Positions 1-10,087 of a stretch of 64,000 bases of DNA are shown piece after piece; positions within the stretch are counted from its first letter, which is position 1, and each line of letters starts with the position of its first letter. The stretch spans positions 1,720,007 to 1,784,006 of the forward strand of contig NZ_CP061309.1 of assembly GCF_018687955.1 (NCBI RefSeq). Reading direction: 5' to 3'. The translations under genes were made by a program, and so were the position numbers. The notes below the pieces were generated by a model, which saw nothing but the letters and a program-made list of their open reading frames with translations, searched no databases and was not told the DNA's origin. This stretch comes from Polynucleobacter ibericus (GTDB lineage: Bacteria; Pseudomonadota; Gammaproteobacteria; Burkholderiales; Burkholderiaceae).

Positions 1-630
1 GCTATAGGCCTTGAAGTTATCAGCCGCCTCAGATAGAAGTGTGCCGATCTCTGCCTTACGTCCAGCACCAGAAGTACCTGACTTCGAATCAGAAATAATA
101 TGCGTACCATCAATGAGGTTCTTACCACCCGTAGATTTTGGTGAGAGCAAGGGTGCAAGACCAAGCTGCACTGACGTTGGATAGCAACCCGCTAAACCAA
201 CCACCCGCGCCTTTTTAATGGCATCACGATTAATCTCTGGCAAACCGTAAACGGCCTCAGCCAAAATTTCTGGGCAACTATGTTCCATGCCGTACCACTT
301 CGCAAACTCTTTAACATCTTTGAGACGGAAGTCTGCAGCAAGATCCAAAATCTTCACATTGTTAGCAAGCAACTCTTTTGCTTGCGCCATTGCAACGCCA
401 TGAGGAGTTGCGAAGAACACGACATCGCATTCAGTGAGTTTGGCTTCATCAGGCGTGGTGAATTTGAGAGCAACACGGCCACGTAAAGAGGGGAACATCT
501 CAGCCACTGGCATGCCAGCTTCTGTACGAGAAGTAATTGCAGTGAGCTCCACCTCAGGATGCTGAGCTAATAAACGCAACAACTCTACTCCGGTGTAACC
601 AGTGCCGCCAACGATGCCAACTTTAATCAT
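1..630 (-). CDS. argC: N-acetyl-gamma-glutamyl-phosphate reductase, C-terminus beyond window
   Basis: Catalyses NADPH-dependent reduction of N-acetylglutamyl phosphate to the semialdehyde in arginine synthesis. Reading from the ATG at 630, the product begins [14 protein letters not shown], a Rossmann nucleotide-binding loop. It continues through the [18 protein letters not shown] region and contains the active-site segment LAGCYPTS with the catalytic cysteine. About 210 residues are visible of a family that is usually 310-350 long. The gene runs off the left edge on the minus strand, so its end is unknown. It lies downstream of rpsI in the same direction, beyond a terminator-like hairpin. The family call is secure from motifs and neighbourhood. 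Confidence 0.93.
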   Translation of the reverse strand, partial: MIKVGIVGGTGYTGVELLRLLAQHPEVELTAITSRTEAGMPVAEMFPSLRGRVALKFTTPDEAKLTECDVVFFATPHGVAMAQAKELLANNVKILDLAADFRLKDVKEFAKWYGMEHSCPEILAEAVYGLPEINRDAIKKARVVGLAGCYPTSVQLGLAPLLSPKSTGGKNLIDGTHIISDSKSGTSGAGRKAEIGTLLSEAADNFKAYS

Positions 631-712
631 GTCACTCTCCAAAATGCGCTATATCGAAATTATCGTATAGAGCTTACTACTTGATTCTTACGATTATCTT
701 AATTGTAGAAAC

Positions 713-740
713 AAAAAGGGCCGCTTGCGCGACCCTTTCG
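713..740 (-). terminator. probable terminator after rpsI
   Basis: A short inverted repeat AAAGGG...CCCTTT with an inner GC/GC step around a TTGC loop lies just past the rpsI stop codon. On the minus strand the hairpin is followed by a run of T. It separates the rplM-rpsI operon from argC. Confidence 0.6.
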
Positions 741-764
741 ATAAAACTTAAGCGACTGAAAGAA

Positions 765-1166
765 TTAGCGCTTGCTGAACTGCTTACGACGACGCGCGCC
801 GTGCAGACCAACTTTTTTACGCTCAACTTCACGAGCATCGCGAGTTACCAAACCTGCTTTGGACAGGGTTGGCTTCAAAGCGTTGTCGTAGTCGATCAAT
901 GCACGAGTTACACCGTGACGAACTGCACCAGCTTGGCCAGTTTCACCGCCACCAGAAACGTTTACCTTGATATCAAAGGTCGTTAAGTGGGCTGTGAGAG
1001 CCAAAGGCTGACGAGCGATCATGCGTGATGTTTCACGAGCAAAATAAGCATCGATAGGCTTACCATTAACAATGATTTCGCCTTTGCCAGATTTAATGAA
1101 TACGCGCGCAACAGAACTCTTGCGGCGACCAGTACCGTAATTCCAATTTCCGTAATTAATAGCCAT
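765..1166 (-). CDS. rpsI: 30S ribosomal protein S9
   Basis: Small-subunit protein of the 30S head whose C-terminal tail reaches the P-site tRNA. The 133-residue product has the S9 signature region ([12 protein letters not shown] and [14 protein letters not shown]) and ends in the basic tail RRRKQFSKR, with the conserved final Lys-Arg. Length matches the family at about 130. The start is ATG, placed nine bases after the rplM stop, so the two genes are clearly co-transcribed as in most bacteria. A hairpin follows the stop. Nothing about the gene is unusual. Confidence 0.98.
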   Translation of the reverse strand: MAINYGNWNYGTGRRKSSVARVFIKSGKGEIIVNGKPIDAYFARETSRMIARQPLALTAHLTTFDIKVNVSGGGETGQAGAVRHGVTRALIDYDNALKPTLSKAGLVTRDAREVERKKVGLHGARRRKQFSKR

Positions 1167-1175
1167 TTGGTTTCC

Positions 1176-1604
1176 TTAAATCTCTAACGCTTTTGGCTGT
1201 TGAGCCGCATGCGGATGATTGGCGTCGCCGTAGACTTTTAATTTCTTAATCATGGCATAGCCTAGTGGGCCTTTTGGCAACATACCCTTCACAGCCTTCT
1301 CCAAAGCGCGACCTGGGAAACGGTCTTGCATCTTGTCGAAGTTGGTCGAGCTAATACCACCTGGGTATCCGCTGTGACGGTAATAAATTTTGTTCAAGCC
1401 TTTTGTGCCAGTGACACGGAGCTTAGAAGAATTGATGACAACAATGAAGTCGCCAGTATCAACGTGTGGGGTGTATTCAGGCTTGTGCTTGCCGCGTAGA
1501 CGGAGTGCCACTTCACTGGCGACACGACCGAGGACTTTGTCCGTAGCGTCAATCACGAACCATTCATGCACTACCTCATGGGATTTTGCAGAAAAAGTTT
1601 TCAT
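1176..1604 (-). CDS. rplM: 50S ribosomal protein L13
   Basis: Early-assembling 50S protein that binds 23S rRNA. The 142-residue product carries the typical start [20 protein letters not shown], the [12 protein letters not shown] segment and the [19 protein letters not shown] signature. Length is the same as E. coli L13. It is the first gene of the rplM-rpsI operon. Its upstream region is unusually long (about 270 bases to the nearest plausible promoter) and holds a perfect 8-bp hairpin and a strong terminator-like structure. Autogenous control of this operon by L13 is known in E. coli; whether these leader structures serve that purpose here is inference. Confidence 0.98.
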   Translation of the reverse strand: MKTFSAKSHEVVHEWFVIDATDKVLGRVASEVALRLRGKHKPEYTPHVDTGDFIVVINSSKLRVTGTKGLNKIYYRHSGYPGGISSTNFDKMQDRFPGRALEKAVKGMLPKGPLGYAMIKKLKVYGDANHPHAAQQPKALEI

Positions 1605-1715
1605 GATTTCTCAAATTGTTATGGTCAATAAAAAATTACGCCAACCAAACTACGTCCACCTTGGCCCTGCTTATGTTTGCAAGCTCGCAGATTCTGTAGT
1701 CCAACTGGTACAACA

Positions 1716-1741
1716 AATTACCGCTGACCGGCTCGGTAATT
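1716..1741 (-). promoter_or_regulatory. hairpin in the rplM leader
   Basis: Perfect inverted repeat AATTACCG (1716-1723) and CGGTAATT (1734-1741) with a 10-base loop, located 112 to 137 bases upstream of the rplM start codon. It has no following T-run, so it does not look like a terminator. It may be a leader element of the L13/S9 operon; that role is inferred from position only. Confidence 0.4.
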
Positions 1742-1765
1742 CAGTAAAGCCTTGAATTGTAACCT

Positions 1766-1867
1766 AAAAAAAACCCAGGAACGAGTCCTGGGTTGGAATC
1801 CACCTATGTTTGGGTGGAGGAGACACTGGGAGATAAGTCGCAGTCTTATACAAGACTGACTACCAAT
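1766..1867 (-). ncRNA. candidate small RNA (or attenuator) upstream of rplM
   Basis: No protein gene is visible between the OsmC gene and rplM, yet the minus strand holds a promoter-like sequence followed by about 100 bases with three perfect hairpins. They are CAGTCTT/AAGACTG (1841-1858), CCACC/GGTGG (1800-1817), and a 9-bp stem AACCCAGGA/TCCTGGGTT (1772-1794) followed by eight T residues, which is a textbook intrinsic terminator. The single-stranded stretch before the second hairpin reads TCTCCTCC in the RNA sense, complementary to Shine-Dalgarno sequences. An Hfq-type sRNA fits; a transcription attenuator for rplM-rpsI is the alternative. I cannot assign a known RNA family. Confidence 0.55.
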
Positions 1868-1873
1868 ATGGTT

Positions 1874-1903
1874 ATTCTACACAAGGAATATGGTGCAACG
1901 CAA
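1874..1903 (-). promoter_or_regulatory. sigma70-type promoter for the RNA upstream of rplM
   Basis: On the minus strand TTGCGT (1903-1898), an 18-base spacer and TAGAAT (1879-1874) form a reasonable -35/-10 pair, which would start transcription near 1867, just ahead of the first hairpin. It may drive the small RNA only, or the rplM-rpsI operon with the terminator acting as attenuator. Confidence 0.5.
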
Positions 1904-2026
1904 GAAAATTGACCAAAATCAATTTTTTGCTGATTTTTCGCTATTTTCGTAAGCCAACAGCCCACCTGAAATATTGGTAAACTATTGATAATATTGATTA
2001 ATTTTGTAAGTTAGGGGTCACTAATA

Positions 2027-2449
2027 ATGGAATGTCGAGTAAGTTGGTTGGGTAATAGCGGAATGGCTTTTTCGGCCGAAACCGGTAGCGGCCACCTGGT
2101 AAACATGGATGGCGCCCCTGAAGCAGGGGGTAGAAACCTTGCCCCAAGGCCAATGGAGCTTCTTTTGGCTGGTGCGGGCGGTTGCTCTGCATTTGATGTG
2201 GTTTTGATCCTACAAAGGGCTCGTCAGGCCATTAGCGGCTGCGAAGTGAACCTCCAGGCAGAACGCGCCACAGAAGACCCTAAAGTTTTCACCAAGATCA
2301 ATTTGCACTTTACGGTAAAGGGAAAAGACCTGGATCAAGCCAAAGTGGATCGCGCCGTAAAACTTTCTCACGAGAAGTACTGCTCTGCCACCACCATGTT
2401 GGCCAAAACCGCAGAACTGACTTACAGCGTCGAAATTATTTCAGAATAA
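2027..2449 (+). CDS. OsmC/Ohr family protein (YhfA-like)
   Basis: Members of the OsmC family are small thiol peroxidases that reduce organic hydroperoxides, though the YhfA branch has no firmly established substrate. The 140-residue product has the two family cysteines: Cys53 in the segment LAGAGGCSAFDVV and Cys119 in EKYCSATTML, at the usual spacing. The ATG at 2027 is preceded by a good ribosome binding site (AGGGG). It stands alone on the plus strand between the rplM leader and the RNase P RNA gene and is transcribed away from rplM. Family membership is secure, the substrate unknown. Confidence 0.88.
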   Translation: MECRVSWLGNSGMAFSAETGSGHLVNMDGAPEAGGRNLAPRPMELLLAGAGGCSAFDVVLILQRARQAISGCEVNLQAERATEDPKVFTKINLHFTVKGKDLDQAKVDRAVKLSHEKYCSATTMLAKTAELTYSVEIISE

Positions 2450-2451
2450 GT

Positions 2452-2758
2452 GCAGAGTCAATCGATAAGCCGGATTCTGTCGCCTAGATTTGCATCTAGG
2501 GGCAATCATTCCTCTAGGCCGGCAGTTACCTGACGGCTCAAGCTCCCTACCCGCAGACTCAGCGGGACGCCTCATCGCCTGCTTACTTGGGATTGCTCCG
2601 AGTGGAGGTTACCGCGTTTCACCGTAACTAAATACGCTCGTCTCTGTGGCCCTATTCCTCACGTCACCGTGGATGGCCGTTAGCCATCACCCTTCCCTAT
2701 GGAGTCCGGACTTTCCTCCCCCTCAATAAAGAGGCGGCGATTGCCCAATTGACTCTGC
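2452..2758 (-). ncRNA. rnpB: RNase P RNA component, bacterial class A
   Basis: On the minus strand the sequence has the hallmark elements of the catalytic RNA of ribonuclease P, which trims tRNA 5' ends. GAGGAAAGTCCGGACTCC lies near the 5' end, the conserved ACAGAGACGAGC and GGTGAAACGCGG regions are in the middle, and a 3' portion ends CCGGCTTATCGATTGACTCTGC. The first and last eleven bases (GCAGAGTCAAT and ATTGACTCTGC) pair perfectly as helix P1. Length is about 307 nucleotides, slightly shorter than the E. coli RNA. It starts just after the OsmC gene stop and is convergent with it; exact mature ends are estimated from the P1 pairing. Confidence 0.96.
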
Positions 2759-2815
2759 GCCTGCAGTCTAACGCAGTCAGAACAATTTAGCTAAGAAAGT
2801 AATGATTTGCGTTTT

Positions 2816-3874
2816 TTAAACGAGTGACCAGGCAATCGTTTCACCAGCGCGCAGCGGGACGATAGTGGCATCACCCAGTGGCAATTCAGTAGGGATACTT
2901 TGCGGCTGTTTCACCAAAGTGATTTTTTTGCTATTACGAGGTAAGGCATAGAAATCTGGACCAAAGAAACTAGCAAAACCCTCTAGCTGCTCTAACTTAC
3001 CCACACTCTCAAATGCTTCAGCGTATAAACCTAAGGCATTGAAGGCGCTGTAACAACCAGCACAGCCGCACGCAGCCTCCTTCGCGCCCTTAGCATGAGG
3101 CGCACTATCCGTACCCAAAAAGAAACGGGGGTTACCGCTAGTAGCAGCCTCCAATAAAGCAACACGATGCTCTTCACGCTTAAGAACTGGCAAACAAAAG
3201 TTATGGGGACGAATACCACTAGCAAAAATCGCATTGCGATTCATGAGTAAATGCTGCGGAGTAATGGTTGCTGTAATAGAGTTTTTTCCACCCGTCGCTG
3301 CATCACGTACATAGTGAGCAGCTTGCTTAGTAGTAATGTGCTCAAACACAATCTTGAGCTCAGGCATTTTTTTGCGTAATGGCTCTAGTACCGTATCGAT
3401 AAATACTGCTTCACGATCAAAGATATCGATTTCAGAACTAGTTACCTCACCATGCACTAAGAGTGGCATACCAACCGCCTGCATTGCCTCTAATGCCCCA
3501 TGACAATGCTTAAGATCACTCACACCAGCGTCGCTATTCGTTGTGGCTCCTGCGGGATATAACTTAAATGCTGCAATGCCTGCTGCTTTAGCTTTGCGCA
3601 CCTCGTCCGCAGAACTATTATCAGTGAGATACAAGGTCATTAATGGAGTAAAGCTAGTCACACCCAAAGATTGAAGACTTGTTTCAATTCGACCGCGATA
3701 GGCATTTGCCAAATCAACCGTAGTCACGGGCGGCTTTAAGTTTGGCATGATGATGGCACGCGCAAATTGACGCGCAGTGTCTGCCAAAACATCTTTCATA
3801 ACTTCACCATCGCGAATATGCAGGTGCCAGTCGTCTGGCTGAATCAATTGAATTTGAGTGGGACTATTAGACAT
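2816..3874 (-). CDS. pyrC: dihydroorotase
   Basis: Zinc enzyme that interconverts carbamoyl aspartate and dihydroorotate in pyrimidine synthesis. The 352-residue product is close to the E. coli length of 348 and is of the type II homodimeric class. Metal-binding motif HLHIRDG lies at residues 17-23, the carboxylated lysine is Lys104 in AAFKLYPAG, and metal or substrate residues follow in LLVHGEV, FEHITT and LGTDSAPH. The ATG at 3874 lies one base after the stop of the upstream glycerate kinase gene, so the two are probably translated from one message. No obvious anomaly. Confidence 0.97.
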   Translation of the reverse strand: MSNSPTQIQLIQPDDWHLHIRDGEVMKDVLADTARQFARAIIMPNLKPPVTTVDLANAYRGRIETSLQSLGVTSFTPLMTLYLTDNSSADEVRKAKAAGIAAFKLYPAGATTNSDAGVSDLKHCHGALEAMQAVGMPLLVHGEVTSSEIDIFDREAVFIDTVLEPLRKKMPELKIVFEHITTKQAAHYVRDAATGGKNSITATITPQHLLMNRNAIFASGIRPHNFCLPVLKREEHRVALLEAATSGNPRFFLGTDSAPHAKGAKEAACGCAGCYSAFNALGLYAEAFESVGKLEQLEGFASFFGPDFYALPRNSKKITLVKQPQSIPTELPLGDATIVPLRAGETIAWSLV

Positions 3875-3875
3875 A

Positions 3876-5225
3876 TTATTTTTCTAGCAAGATAATGCGG
3901 AAATCATTTACATTCGTAAGTGTAGGGCCAGTTTCTACCAAAGCGCCTAATTCTGCAAAGAAGCCATAACAATCATGCGCCGCCAGGAATTTTTCTGGCA
4001 AAAGGCTATTGTTCCTGCTGACTTGGCGCACACCTGCATCAAACCAAGCTCCAGCATTTTGTTCACTTCCATCAATTCCATCGGTATCGGCAGCCAAAGC
4101 AGCAATATTTGGTAAATCCGCACTTGCAAAAAGGGAGAGCAGATATTCACTACAGCGACCACCGCGACCTTTAAGTCCGACTGGAATAGTAACCGTGCAT
4201 TCACCACCAGAAATCAAGGCAAGTGGTTGATCAATTCCCTTAGCTACATAGTCACGAGCTAAAGCAGCGTGTGCAACGCCAACCTCTTGTGCCTCACCGA
4301 TAATCGTATCGCCCAAGATCATTGGCTCATAACCTTGAGTACGGACATACTCAGCAGCAGCTTCTAAACTTTTATAAGCAGTTGCAATGACATGGTTAGC
4401 CACTTGAGCATTTACTAAATCAGCATCCTTCAAAGTCTCTGACTTTTCTCCGGCTACACCTTGCTTGAGATGATTTAGTACTGATACAGGAATAGCAGAA
4501 TCTCCTAAATCATATTTTTCTAAAATATTGAGCGCATCGAAATAGGTGGAGTAGTCAGCAGCACATGGGCCACTAGCAATATCTCCAGGCGAGTCTCCTG
4601 TTACATCAGAGATTAACAAAGCCTCTACTCGTGCGCCACAGGCAATCGCAACCCTGGCTAAGTTACCTCCCAAGATTGCAGATAAATGCTTGCGCACTAC
4701 ATTCATTTCTTCAATAGGTGCACCGCTGCGCAAAAGTGCTTCAGTCGTTTTGCGCATATCGTCAATCGATATACCCTCTTGTGGCAAAGTCAGAAGACTT
4801 GAGCCCCCGCCAGATACCAAGGCAATCATGACATCACCCTGTTTGAGCTGTTTGGTTAAAGCTAAAACCTCTTTAGCCCCATCCATACCAGCCTGATCAG
4901 GCACCGGATGCCCGGCTTCAACAATCTGGATATAAGCTGTAGGTGAGTTATGGCCATAACGCGTCAGCACAATACCCTCTAACGTTACTTGTGGCCAATG
5001 TACTTTTGCATAAGCCTCTAAAGCACTCGCCATGGAAGCACTCGCCTTTCCAGCACCCACAACTAAACATCTGCCCCTAGGCTCTTGTCCAACTGGAAAT
5101 ATCTTTGCTAAGTACTGAGGTACTATCACCTTTGGATCTGCAACGGCTACAGCAGCAGCAAATGCATTTTTGAGAATCGCTTCTTTACTAGCTGACATAG
5201 AAGGTGAAGAAGTGTTTTGAGTCAT
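3876..5225 (-). CDS. glycerate kinase, MOFRL family (TtuD/GckA type)
   Basis: Phosphorylates D-glycerate, typically giving 2-phosphoglycerate, in glyoxylate/tartrate and C1 metabolism. Older annotations call this family hydroxypyruvate reductase TtuD. The 449-residue product has an N-terminal DUF4147-type domain with the glycine-rich stretches [12 protein letters not shown] and [14 protein letters not shown], and a C-terminal MOFRL domain with GGECTVTI and [11 protein letters not shown]. Length is usual for the family. It is followed by pyrC after one base and preceded by the ABC exporter gene nine bases upstream, suggesting one transcript. The exact phosphorylated position is not evident from sequence, so no symbol is given. 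Confidence 0.88.
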   Translation of the reverse strand: MTQNTSSPSMSASKEAILKNAFAAAVAVADPKVIVPQYLAKIFPVGQEPRGRCLVVGAGKASASMASALEAYAKVHWPQVTLEGIVLTRYGHNSPTAYIQIVEAGHPVPDQAGMDGAKEVLALTKQLKQGDVMIALVSGGGSSLLTLPQEGISIDDMRKTTEALLRSGAPIEEMNVVRKHLSAILGGNLARVAIACGARVEALLISDVTGDSPGDIASGPCAADYSTYFDALNILEKYDLGDSAIPVSVLNHLKQGVAGEKSETLKDADLVNAQVANHVIATAYKSLEAAAEYVRTQGYEPMILGDTIIGEAQEVGVAHAALARDYVAKGIDQPLALISGGECTVTIPVGLKGRGGRCSEYLLSLFASADLPNIAALAADTDGIDGSEQNAGAWFDAGVRQVSRNNSLLPEKFLAAHDCYGFFAELGALVETGPTLTNVNDFRIILLEK

Positions 5226-5234
5226 CCAGCTATT

Positions 5235-7058
5235 CTAATCAAGAGTGGCACGTTCTTGCATTTGCCACATCTCAGCATACTTACCCTGAAGTGCCAACAG
5301 TTCGCTGTGACTTCCTCGCTCCACAATCTGTCCATGATCCATCACCAAGATTTGATCAGCATGAATAATAGTTGATAGGCGATGAGCAATGATGAGTGTC
5401 GTACGATTCTTAGCCAAACTAAGCAGCTCCTCCTGAAAAGCACGCTCCGTTTTAGAGTCCAAAGCAGAGGTAGCTTCATCAAAAATCAGCATGGCTGGTT
5501 TTTTCAGCAGCGTTCTAGCAATTGCCACACGCTGCTTCTCGCCGCCCGATAGCTTCAAGCCCCTCTCACCCACCTGGGTGTCATAACCATCTGGCAAGCG
5601 CTTAATAAATCCGTCGATTTGGGCTGCCCTAGCCGCTTCTTGCACTTGCTCAATCGTTGCAGAAGGATCTCCATAAGCGATGTTGTAGCCAATCGTGTCA
5701 TTAAATAGAACGGTATCTTGCGGAACTATGCCAATTGCCTTACGCAAACTAGACTGAGTGACATCCTGAATATTCTGTCTATCAATCAGAATTTCTCCTG
5801 ACTGAATATCATAAAAGCGAAAAAGTAGTCTTGCTAAAGTGCTCTTACCAGCCCCACTTTGACCTACCACTGCTGTAATCGTTCCCGCGGGAATATTGAA
5901 ACTTACATCACGCAAAATTTCTCGCTTAGCATCATAGTGAAATGACACGTGCTCAAAGCGAACATCGGGACCATGGCCCTGATTCTCAATAATCAAAAAT
6001 TTTGCATCTGGAGAATCTGCAATTTCTTTATCTGTATTGAGTAAAGAGAACATGCGCTCCATATCCGTCAAAGACTGCTTGATTTCGCGATAAATCACAC
6101 CCAGAAAATTGAGTGGAATATACAACTGGATCATTAATGTATTGACTAATACGAGGTCGCCGAGCGTCATGGTGCCGTCTACCACTCCGAGCGTAGCGCG
6201 CCATAAAATTAAGACCAAGCCAATGGCAATGATGGTTTGCTGACCAAAATTGAGAACCGCTAAGGATTTTTGCGACTTAATAGCAGCGGCCTGATAGCGC
6301 ACTAAATTTTTATCGTAACGACTAGCTTCAAAGGCTTCATTACCAAAATACTTCACCGTCTCAAAATTTAATAAAGAATCAATGGCTTTTTGATTTGCCT
6401 TTGAATCCATTTCATTCATGGTCTTACGGAAATGGGTGCGCCATTCTGTTACTACCACGGTAAATACAATATAAAAAACCAAGGCGCATAAGGTAATTGC
6501 TGCAAACCAAATATCGTATGAGTAGGCTAAATAACCCAACACCAAAATGAACTCAACCAGCGTTGGTAGGATGCTATAGAGTGAATAAGAAATCAGCGAC
6601 TGAATGCCACGCGTGCCACGCTCAATATCTCGGCTTACACCGCCAGTCTGACGAGCTAAATGAAAGCTCAGCGCTAAAGCATGTAAATGTTCAAAGACTT
6701 GGAGAGCTACTTTACGGACAGCATTTTGGGTCACTCTGGCAAAGAGAAACTCGCGTAACTCAGCAAATAAGGAGGCGGCCATTCGGAGAAGACCGTAAGC
6801 CACAATGAGCGCTACTGGAACTACCAGCAAGACTTGTGGAGAGTCCGCTTTGATATTTAAATCGTCAATTAAACGCTTCAGTAAAATAGGGATACCTAGA
6901 TTGGTAACCTTAGCAGCAACCAAGCAAGCCAGCGCAATCGCAACCCTAAATTTATATTCCAAAAGATAGGGAATTAAATCGCGAATGACTTTCCAATCAC
7001 TTCCCTGCGAGGGCTTGGAATTTGCGCTGCCGTGATGATGTCCCGATGAATGTCTCAT
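5235..7058 (-). CDS. ABC exporter, Atm1/HMT1-like, fused permease and ATPase
   Basis: Half-transporter of the heavy-metal-tolerance/Atm1 branch, thought to export glutathione-linked metal or sulfur compounds across the inner membrane as a homodimer. The 607-residue protein has a six-helix membrane domain at about residues 35-345 and an ATPase domain at about 365-600. Walker A is [11 protein letters not shown] near 397, the signature [13 protein letters not shown] near 501 and Walker [12 protein letters not shown] near 521. The short N-terminus is His-rich (HSSGHHHGS), which fits metal handling. Start is ATG. The next gene, glycerate kinase, follows after nine bases but is functionally unrelated. 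Substrate is inferred from family only. Confidence 0.88.
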   Translation of the reverse strand: MRHSSGHHHGSANSKPSQGSDWKVIRDLIPYLLEYKFRVAIALACLVAAKVTNLGIPILLKRLIDDLNIKADSPQVLLVVPVALIVAYGLLRMAASLFAELREFLFARVTQNAVRKVALQVFEHLHALALSFHLARQTGGVSRDIERGTRGIQSLISYSLYSILPTLVEFILVLGYLAYSYDIWFAAITLCALVFYIVFTVVVTEWRTHFRKTMNEMDSKANQKAIDSLLNFETVKYFGNEAFEASRYDKNLVRYQAAAIKSQKSLAVLNFGQQTIIAIGLVLILWRATLGVVDGTMTLGDLVLVNTLMIQLYIPLNFLGVIYREIKQSLTDMERMFSLLNTDKEIADSPDAKFLIIENQGHGPDVRFEHVSFHYDAKREILRDVSFNIPAGTITAVVGQSGAGKSTLARLLFRFYDIQSGEILIDRQNIQDVTQSSLRKAIGIVPQDTVLFNDTIGYNIAYGDPSATIEQVQEAARAAQIDGFIKRLPDGYDTQVGERGLKLSGGEKQRVAIARTLLKKPAMLIFDEATSALDSKTERAFQEELLSLAKNRTTLIIAHRLSTIIHADQILVMDHGQIVERGSHSELLALQGKYAEMWQMQERATLD

Positions 7059-7089
7059 CGCCCTATCTTATTCCTTATTCGTGCTGGCT

Positions 7090-7533
7090 TTAGTCTGCTG
7101 AGAACAACTTCAGAATAGCTTCTCCATTACTAGGGGAGAAGCATTTTTTAGCGGCTTCTTTATACGGTAGCCACTCAGAGGCTATATGCTCTCTTGGCGC
7201 CAGCTTAACTAGCGTGCTATCAGGAACTTGCAGCGCAAACCAATGTTCAATATTTCGGGTGATGCCAGGGGCATAACGAAAGCGCCATTCTGGATAGATT
7301 TCGTACTCGATCTGATGATGCATATTTTGCAATGCGCCTTTTGGCAAAAGGTCTACCGCAATACCGGTTTCCTCAAAAACCTCACGGGTAGCTGCTAAAG
7401 CCAAATCTTCATCTAAGGCATCCAGACTGCCAGTCACCGACTGCCAAAAGCCTGCTCGGTCAGCGCGCTCTATCAATAAAACATCCCTATTCGATTTGTA
7501 GATAACAACCAAAACCGAAATAGGGATTTTCAA
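7090..7533 (-). CDS. nudB: dihydroneopterin triphosphate diphosphatase (Nudix)
   Basis: Removes pyrophosphate from dihydroneopterin triphosphate in folate synthesis. The 147-residue product holds a Nudix box from GSLDALDED to REVFEETG, with one extra residue between the glycine and the first acidic position, as I recall also for relatives. The N-terminus KIPISVLVVIY matches NudB. No ATG is available in frame; the start is taken as TTG at 7533, about 30 bases after the aspS stop, with no clear ribosome binding site. Position directly behind aspS matches E. coli, where nudB also follows aspS. Function is inferred from both motif and synteny. Confidence 0.88.
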   Translation of the reverse strand: MKIPISVLVVIYKSNRDVLLIERADRAGFWQSVTGSLDALDEDLALAATREVFEETGIAVDLLPKGALQNMHHQIEYEIYPEWRFRYAPGITRNIEHWFALQVPDSTLVKLAPREHIASEWLPYKEAAKKCFSPSNGEAILKLFSAD

Positions 7534-7565
7534 GATAACGCCAATATAAATATGGCTAAATTATT

Positions 7566-9365
7566 TTAAGCAGCAGGCGCAGCTTGACGCAAACGGATAT
7601 GCAACTCACGCAGCTGGCGCTCATCTACCGGGCTAGGAGCCTGGGTTAACAAGCATTGCGCACGTTGTGTTTTAGGGAAAGCGATCACATCACGAATGGA
7701 TTCTGCACCAGTCATCATGGTCACAATCCGATCCAATCCAAATGCAATACCGCCATGTGGAGGCGCACCGTACTGAAGCGCATCTAACAAGAAACCAAAC
7801 TTTGCCTGAGCCTCTTCAGCATCAATTTTCAATGCACGGAATACCTGGCTTTGAACTGCTTCTTGGTGAATACGTACAGAACCACCACCAATTTCACTGC
7901 CGTTCAATACCATGTCATATGCCTTAGCCAAACACTTACCTGGATCTGACTCCAGATATTTCATATGCTCATCTTTAGGGCTGGTAAATGGGTGATGGCA
8001 AGCAACCCAGCGGGCTTCACCTTCATCGTAGTCAAACATTGGGAAATCAACGACCCACAATGGCTTCCAACCTTCTGTAAAGAGACCGTGGGATTTTCCC
8101 CAAGCAGATTGGCCAATGCGTAAACGTAAATTACCAATCGCATCGTTTACTACTTTTTCTTTATCGGCACCGAAGAAAATAATGTCGCCATCTTTTGCAC
8201 CAGTACGCTTCAAGATGCCTTCGATCGCTGCATCATGCAGATTCTTGACGATTGGTGACTGCAAACCATTGCGGCCTTCAGCAACAGAGTTGACCTTAAT
8301 CCACGCCAAACCTTTAGCGCCATAGATGCTCACAAACTGGGTGTAGTCATCGATTTCGCTACGGCTAATTTCAGCGCCACCAGGCACACACAAACCAACT
8401 ACGCGACCACCAACTTGATTGGCTGCGCCTGAGAAAACCTTGAAATCAACGTCTTTCATCAAATCCGTTAATTCAGTGAACTCAAAATTCACACGCAAAT
8501 CTGGCTTATCAGAGCCAAAACGCGCCATACCCTCTGAATAAGGCATGGTTGGGAATGGATTTGGTAACTCCACGTTCATCGTCTTCTTAAAGATGTGACG
8601 AATCATGTTTTCAAATAAATCCCGAATTTCTAACTCGCTCAAGAAAGCGGTTTCACAGTCGATCTGCGTAAATTCAGGCTGACGATCTGCACGTAAGTCT
8701 TCATCACGGAAACACTTTGTAATTTGATAGTAACGATCAAAGCCAGCAACCATTAACAACTGCTTAAACAATTGAGGAGACTGCGGCAATGCAAAGAACT
8801 GACCGTCATGGACGCGTGATGGCACTAAATAATCGCGTGCGCCCTCTGGTGTGCTCTTAGTGAGCATTGGTGTTTCGATATCAATGAAGCCGGCATCATC
8901 CAAATAACGACGGCACTCCATTGCTACGTTGTAACGCAAACGCAAATTCTTTTGCATTTGCGGACGACGCAAATCTAAAACACGATGAGTAAGCCTTGTT
9001 GTCTCCGATAAATTCTCGTCATCAATCTGGAATGGTGGCGTTACAGAAGCATTCAGAATTACCAAACTATGGCAGAGAATTTCCACTTTACCACTCACTA
9101 AATCAACGTTCTCGGTGCCAGCAGGGCGTGCACGAACAAGGCCTTTGATCTGAATACAAAACTCGCTGCGCACTTGTTCAGCCAGCGCAAACATTTCCGG
9201 GCGATCAGGGTCGCAAACTACCTGGACAAAACCTTCGCGGTCACGTAAGTCAATAAAGATAACGCCTCCGTGGTCACGGCGGCGGTTAACCCATCCAGAG
9301 AGAGTGACTTCTTGACCAATCAGTGAATCGGTTACCTGACCGCAGGTATGGCTTCGCATCGACAT
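7566..9365 (-). CDS. aspS: aspartate--tRNA ligase
   Basis: Class II synthetase that charges tRNA-Asp. The 599-residue protein has the N-terminal OB-fold anticodon-binding domain ([20 protein letters not shown]), motif 2 ([18 protein letters not shown]), the bacterial GAD insertion, and motif 3 ([13 protein letters not shown]). Length agrees with bacterial-type AspRS (about 590). The ATG at 9365 is chosen; a second in-frame Met lies two codons on. It is flanked by the DUF502 gene upstream and nudB downstream on the same strand. Whether it also charges tRNA-Asn cannot be judged here because asnS and gatCAB are not in the window. Confidence 0.98.
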   Translation of the reverse strand: MSMRSHTCGQVTDSLIGQEVTLSGWVNRRRDHGGVIFIDLRDREGFVQVVCDPDRPEMFALAEQVRSEFCIQIKGLVRARPAGTENVDLVSGKVEILCHSLVILNASVTPPFQIDDENLSETTRLTHRVLDLRRPQMQKNLRLRYNVAMECRRYLDDAGFIDIETPMLTKSTPEGARDYLVPSRVHDGQFFALPQSPQLFKQLLMVAGFDRYYQITKCFRDEDLRADRQPEFTQIDCETAFLSELEIRDLFENMIRHIFKKTMNVELPNPFPTMPYSEGMARFGSDKPDLRVNFEFTELTDLMKDVDFKVFSGAANQVGGRVVGLCVPGGAEISRSEIDDYTQFVSIYGAKGLAWIKVNSVAEGRNGLQSPIVKNLHDAAIEGILKRTGAKDGDIIFFGADKEKVVNDAIGNLRLRIGQSAWGKSHGLFTEGWKPLWVVDFPMFDYDEGEARWVACHHPFTSPKDEHMKYLESDPGKCLAKAYDMVLNGSEIGGGSVRIHQEAVQSQVFRALKIDAEEAQAKFGFLLDALQYGAPPHGGIAFGLDRIVTMMTGAESIRDVIAFPKTQRAQCLLTQAPSPVDERQLRELHIRLRQAAPAA

Positions 9366-9381
9366 AACAATTTCCTATAAA

Positions 9382-10035
9382 TCAAAAATGGCGTGGTAAC
9401 TGAGATGCAGTTAAACCACTAGAACTATTAGGAGGAACAGAGCCCATTGAAACAATATGTTTCAGAGCCTCTTCCACACTCATCTCTAACTCAATCGTTT
9501 GTGCACGCGGCACAATCATGAAAAAACCAGAGGTAGGATTGGGAGTTGTTGGCAAGAATACGTTGACGTAATCTTCGCCCAATTTAGCAGTGACTTCTTT
9601 GGCGGGTGCACCAGTTTGGAAAGCAATCACCCAAGAATCTGCGTGGGGATAACGAATTAATAAGGCTTTACTAAAAGCTTGGCCGCTACCAGAAAATAAG
9701 GTGGACGACACTTGTTGAACGCTAGAGTAAATGGATCGCACGATCGGAATACGGTTGATCTGCTTATTCCACATCCGAATCCACCACTGTCCAGCGAAAC
9801 TAATTGCCAGTAAACCGGTAGCCATGATCACGCCAACCACAATCAAAATTCCGACTCCAGGCAGTTCGCGGAAATGCTGAAGATCACCTGCAAATTGGCG
9901 AGGAAACACAGCAATGATGGCGTGCATCACTGAACCAAAAACACCATCGAGCAGACCCAAGCCCCAAGCTATCACCCAAATGGTGATCGACAATGGTGCC
10001 CAAACGAGGATGCCAGCTATAAAGTATTTTTTCAT
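9382..10035 (-). CDS. DUF502 family inner-membrane protein
   Basis: Conserved membrane protein of unknown function. The 217-residue product has two hydrophobic helices, at about 5-28 and 60-85, followed by a soluble segment containing NRIPIVRSIYSSVQQ, the best conserved stretch of the family, and VFLPTTPNPTSGFFMIV. It lies 16 bases upstream of aspS and about 50 bases after ubiB, an arrangement I recall from other Burkholderiales. No enzymatic motif is visible. Involvement in envelope or ubiquinone biology would be guesswork based only on neighbours. Confidence 0.85.
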   Translation of the reverse strand: MKKYFIAGILVWAPLSITIWVIAWGLGLLDGVFGSVMHAIIAVFPRQFAGDLQHFRELPGVGILIVVGVIMATGLLAISFAGQWWIRMWNKQINRIPIVRSIYSSVQQVSSTLFSGSGQAFSKALLIRYPHADSWVIAFQTGAPAKEVTAKLGEDYVNVFLPTTPNPTSGFFMIVPRAQTIELEMSVEEALKHIVSMGSVPPNSSSGLTASQLPRHF

Positions 10036-10087
10036 GTGTTTTGCCTAACCGCTTATTTTAGCGGGTTAGGAGTCAATCAGCGACAGA

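Noticed and set aside
1390-1755. A 121-codon plus-strand frame across rplM and its leader
   Set aside because: The first half is a shadow of rplM and the second half crosses the leader hairpin; no family features or ribosome binding site.
1766-1867. The RNA upstream of rplM as 6S RNA, 4.5S RNA or tmRNA
   Set aside because: Length and structure do not fit: no long bubble as in 6S, no SRP tetraloop motif, no tRNA-like ends or tag frame.
10045-10071. Hairpin CCTAACC/GGTTAGG between ubiB and the DUF502 gene as terminator
   Set aside because: The stem contains a mismatch and no T-run follows on the minus strand, so I do not call it.
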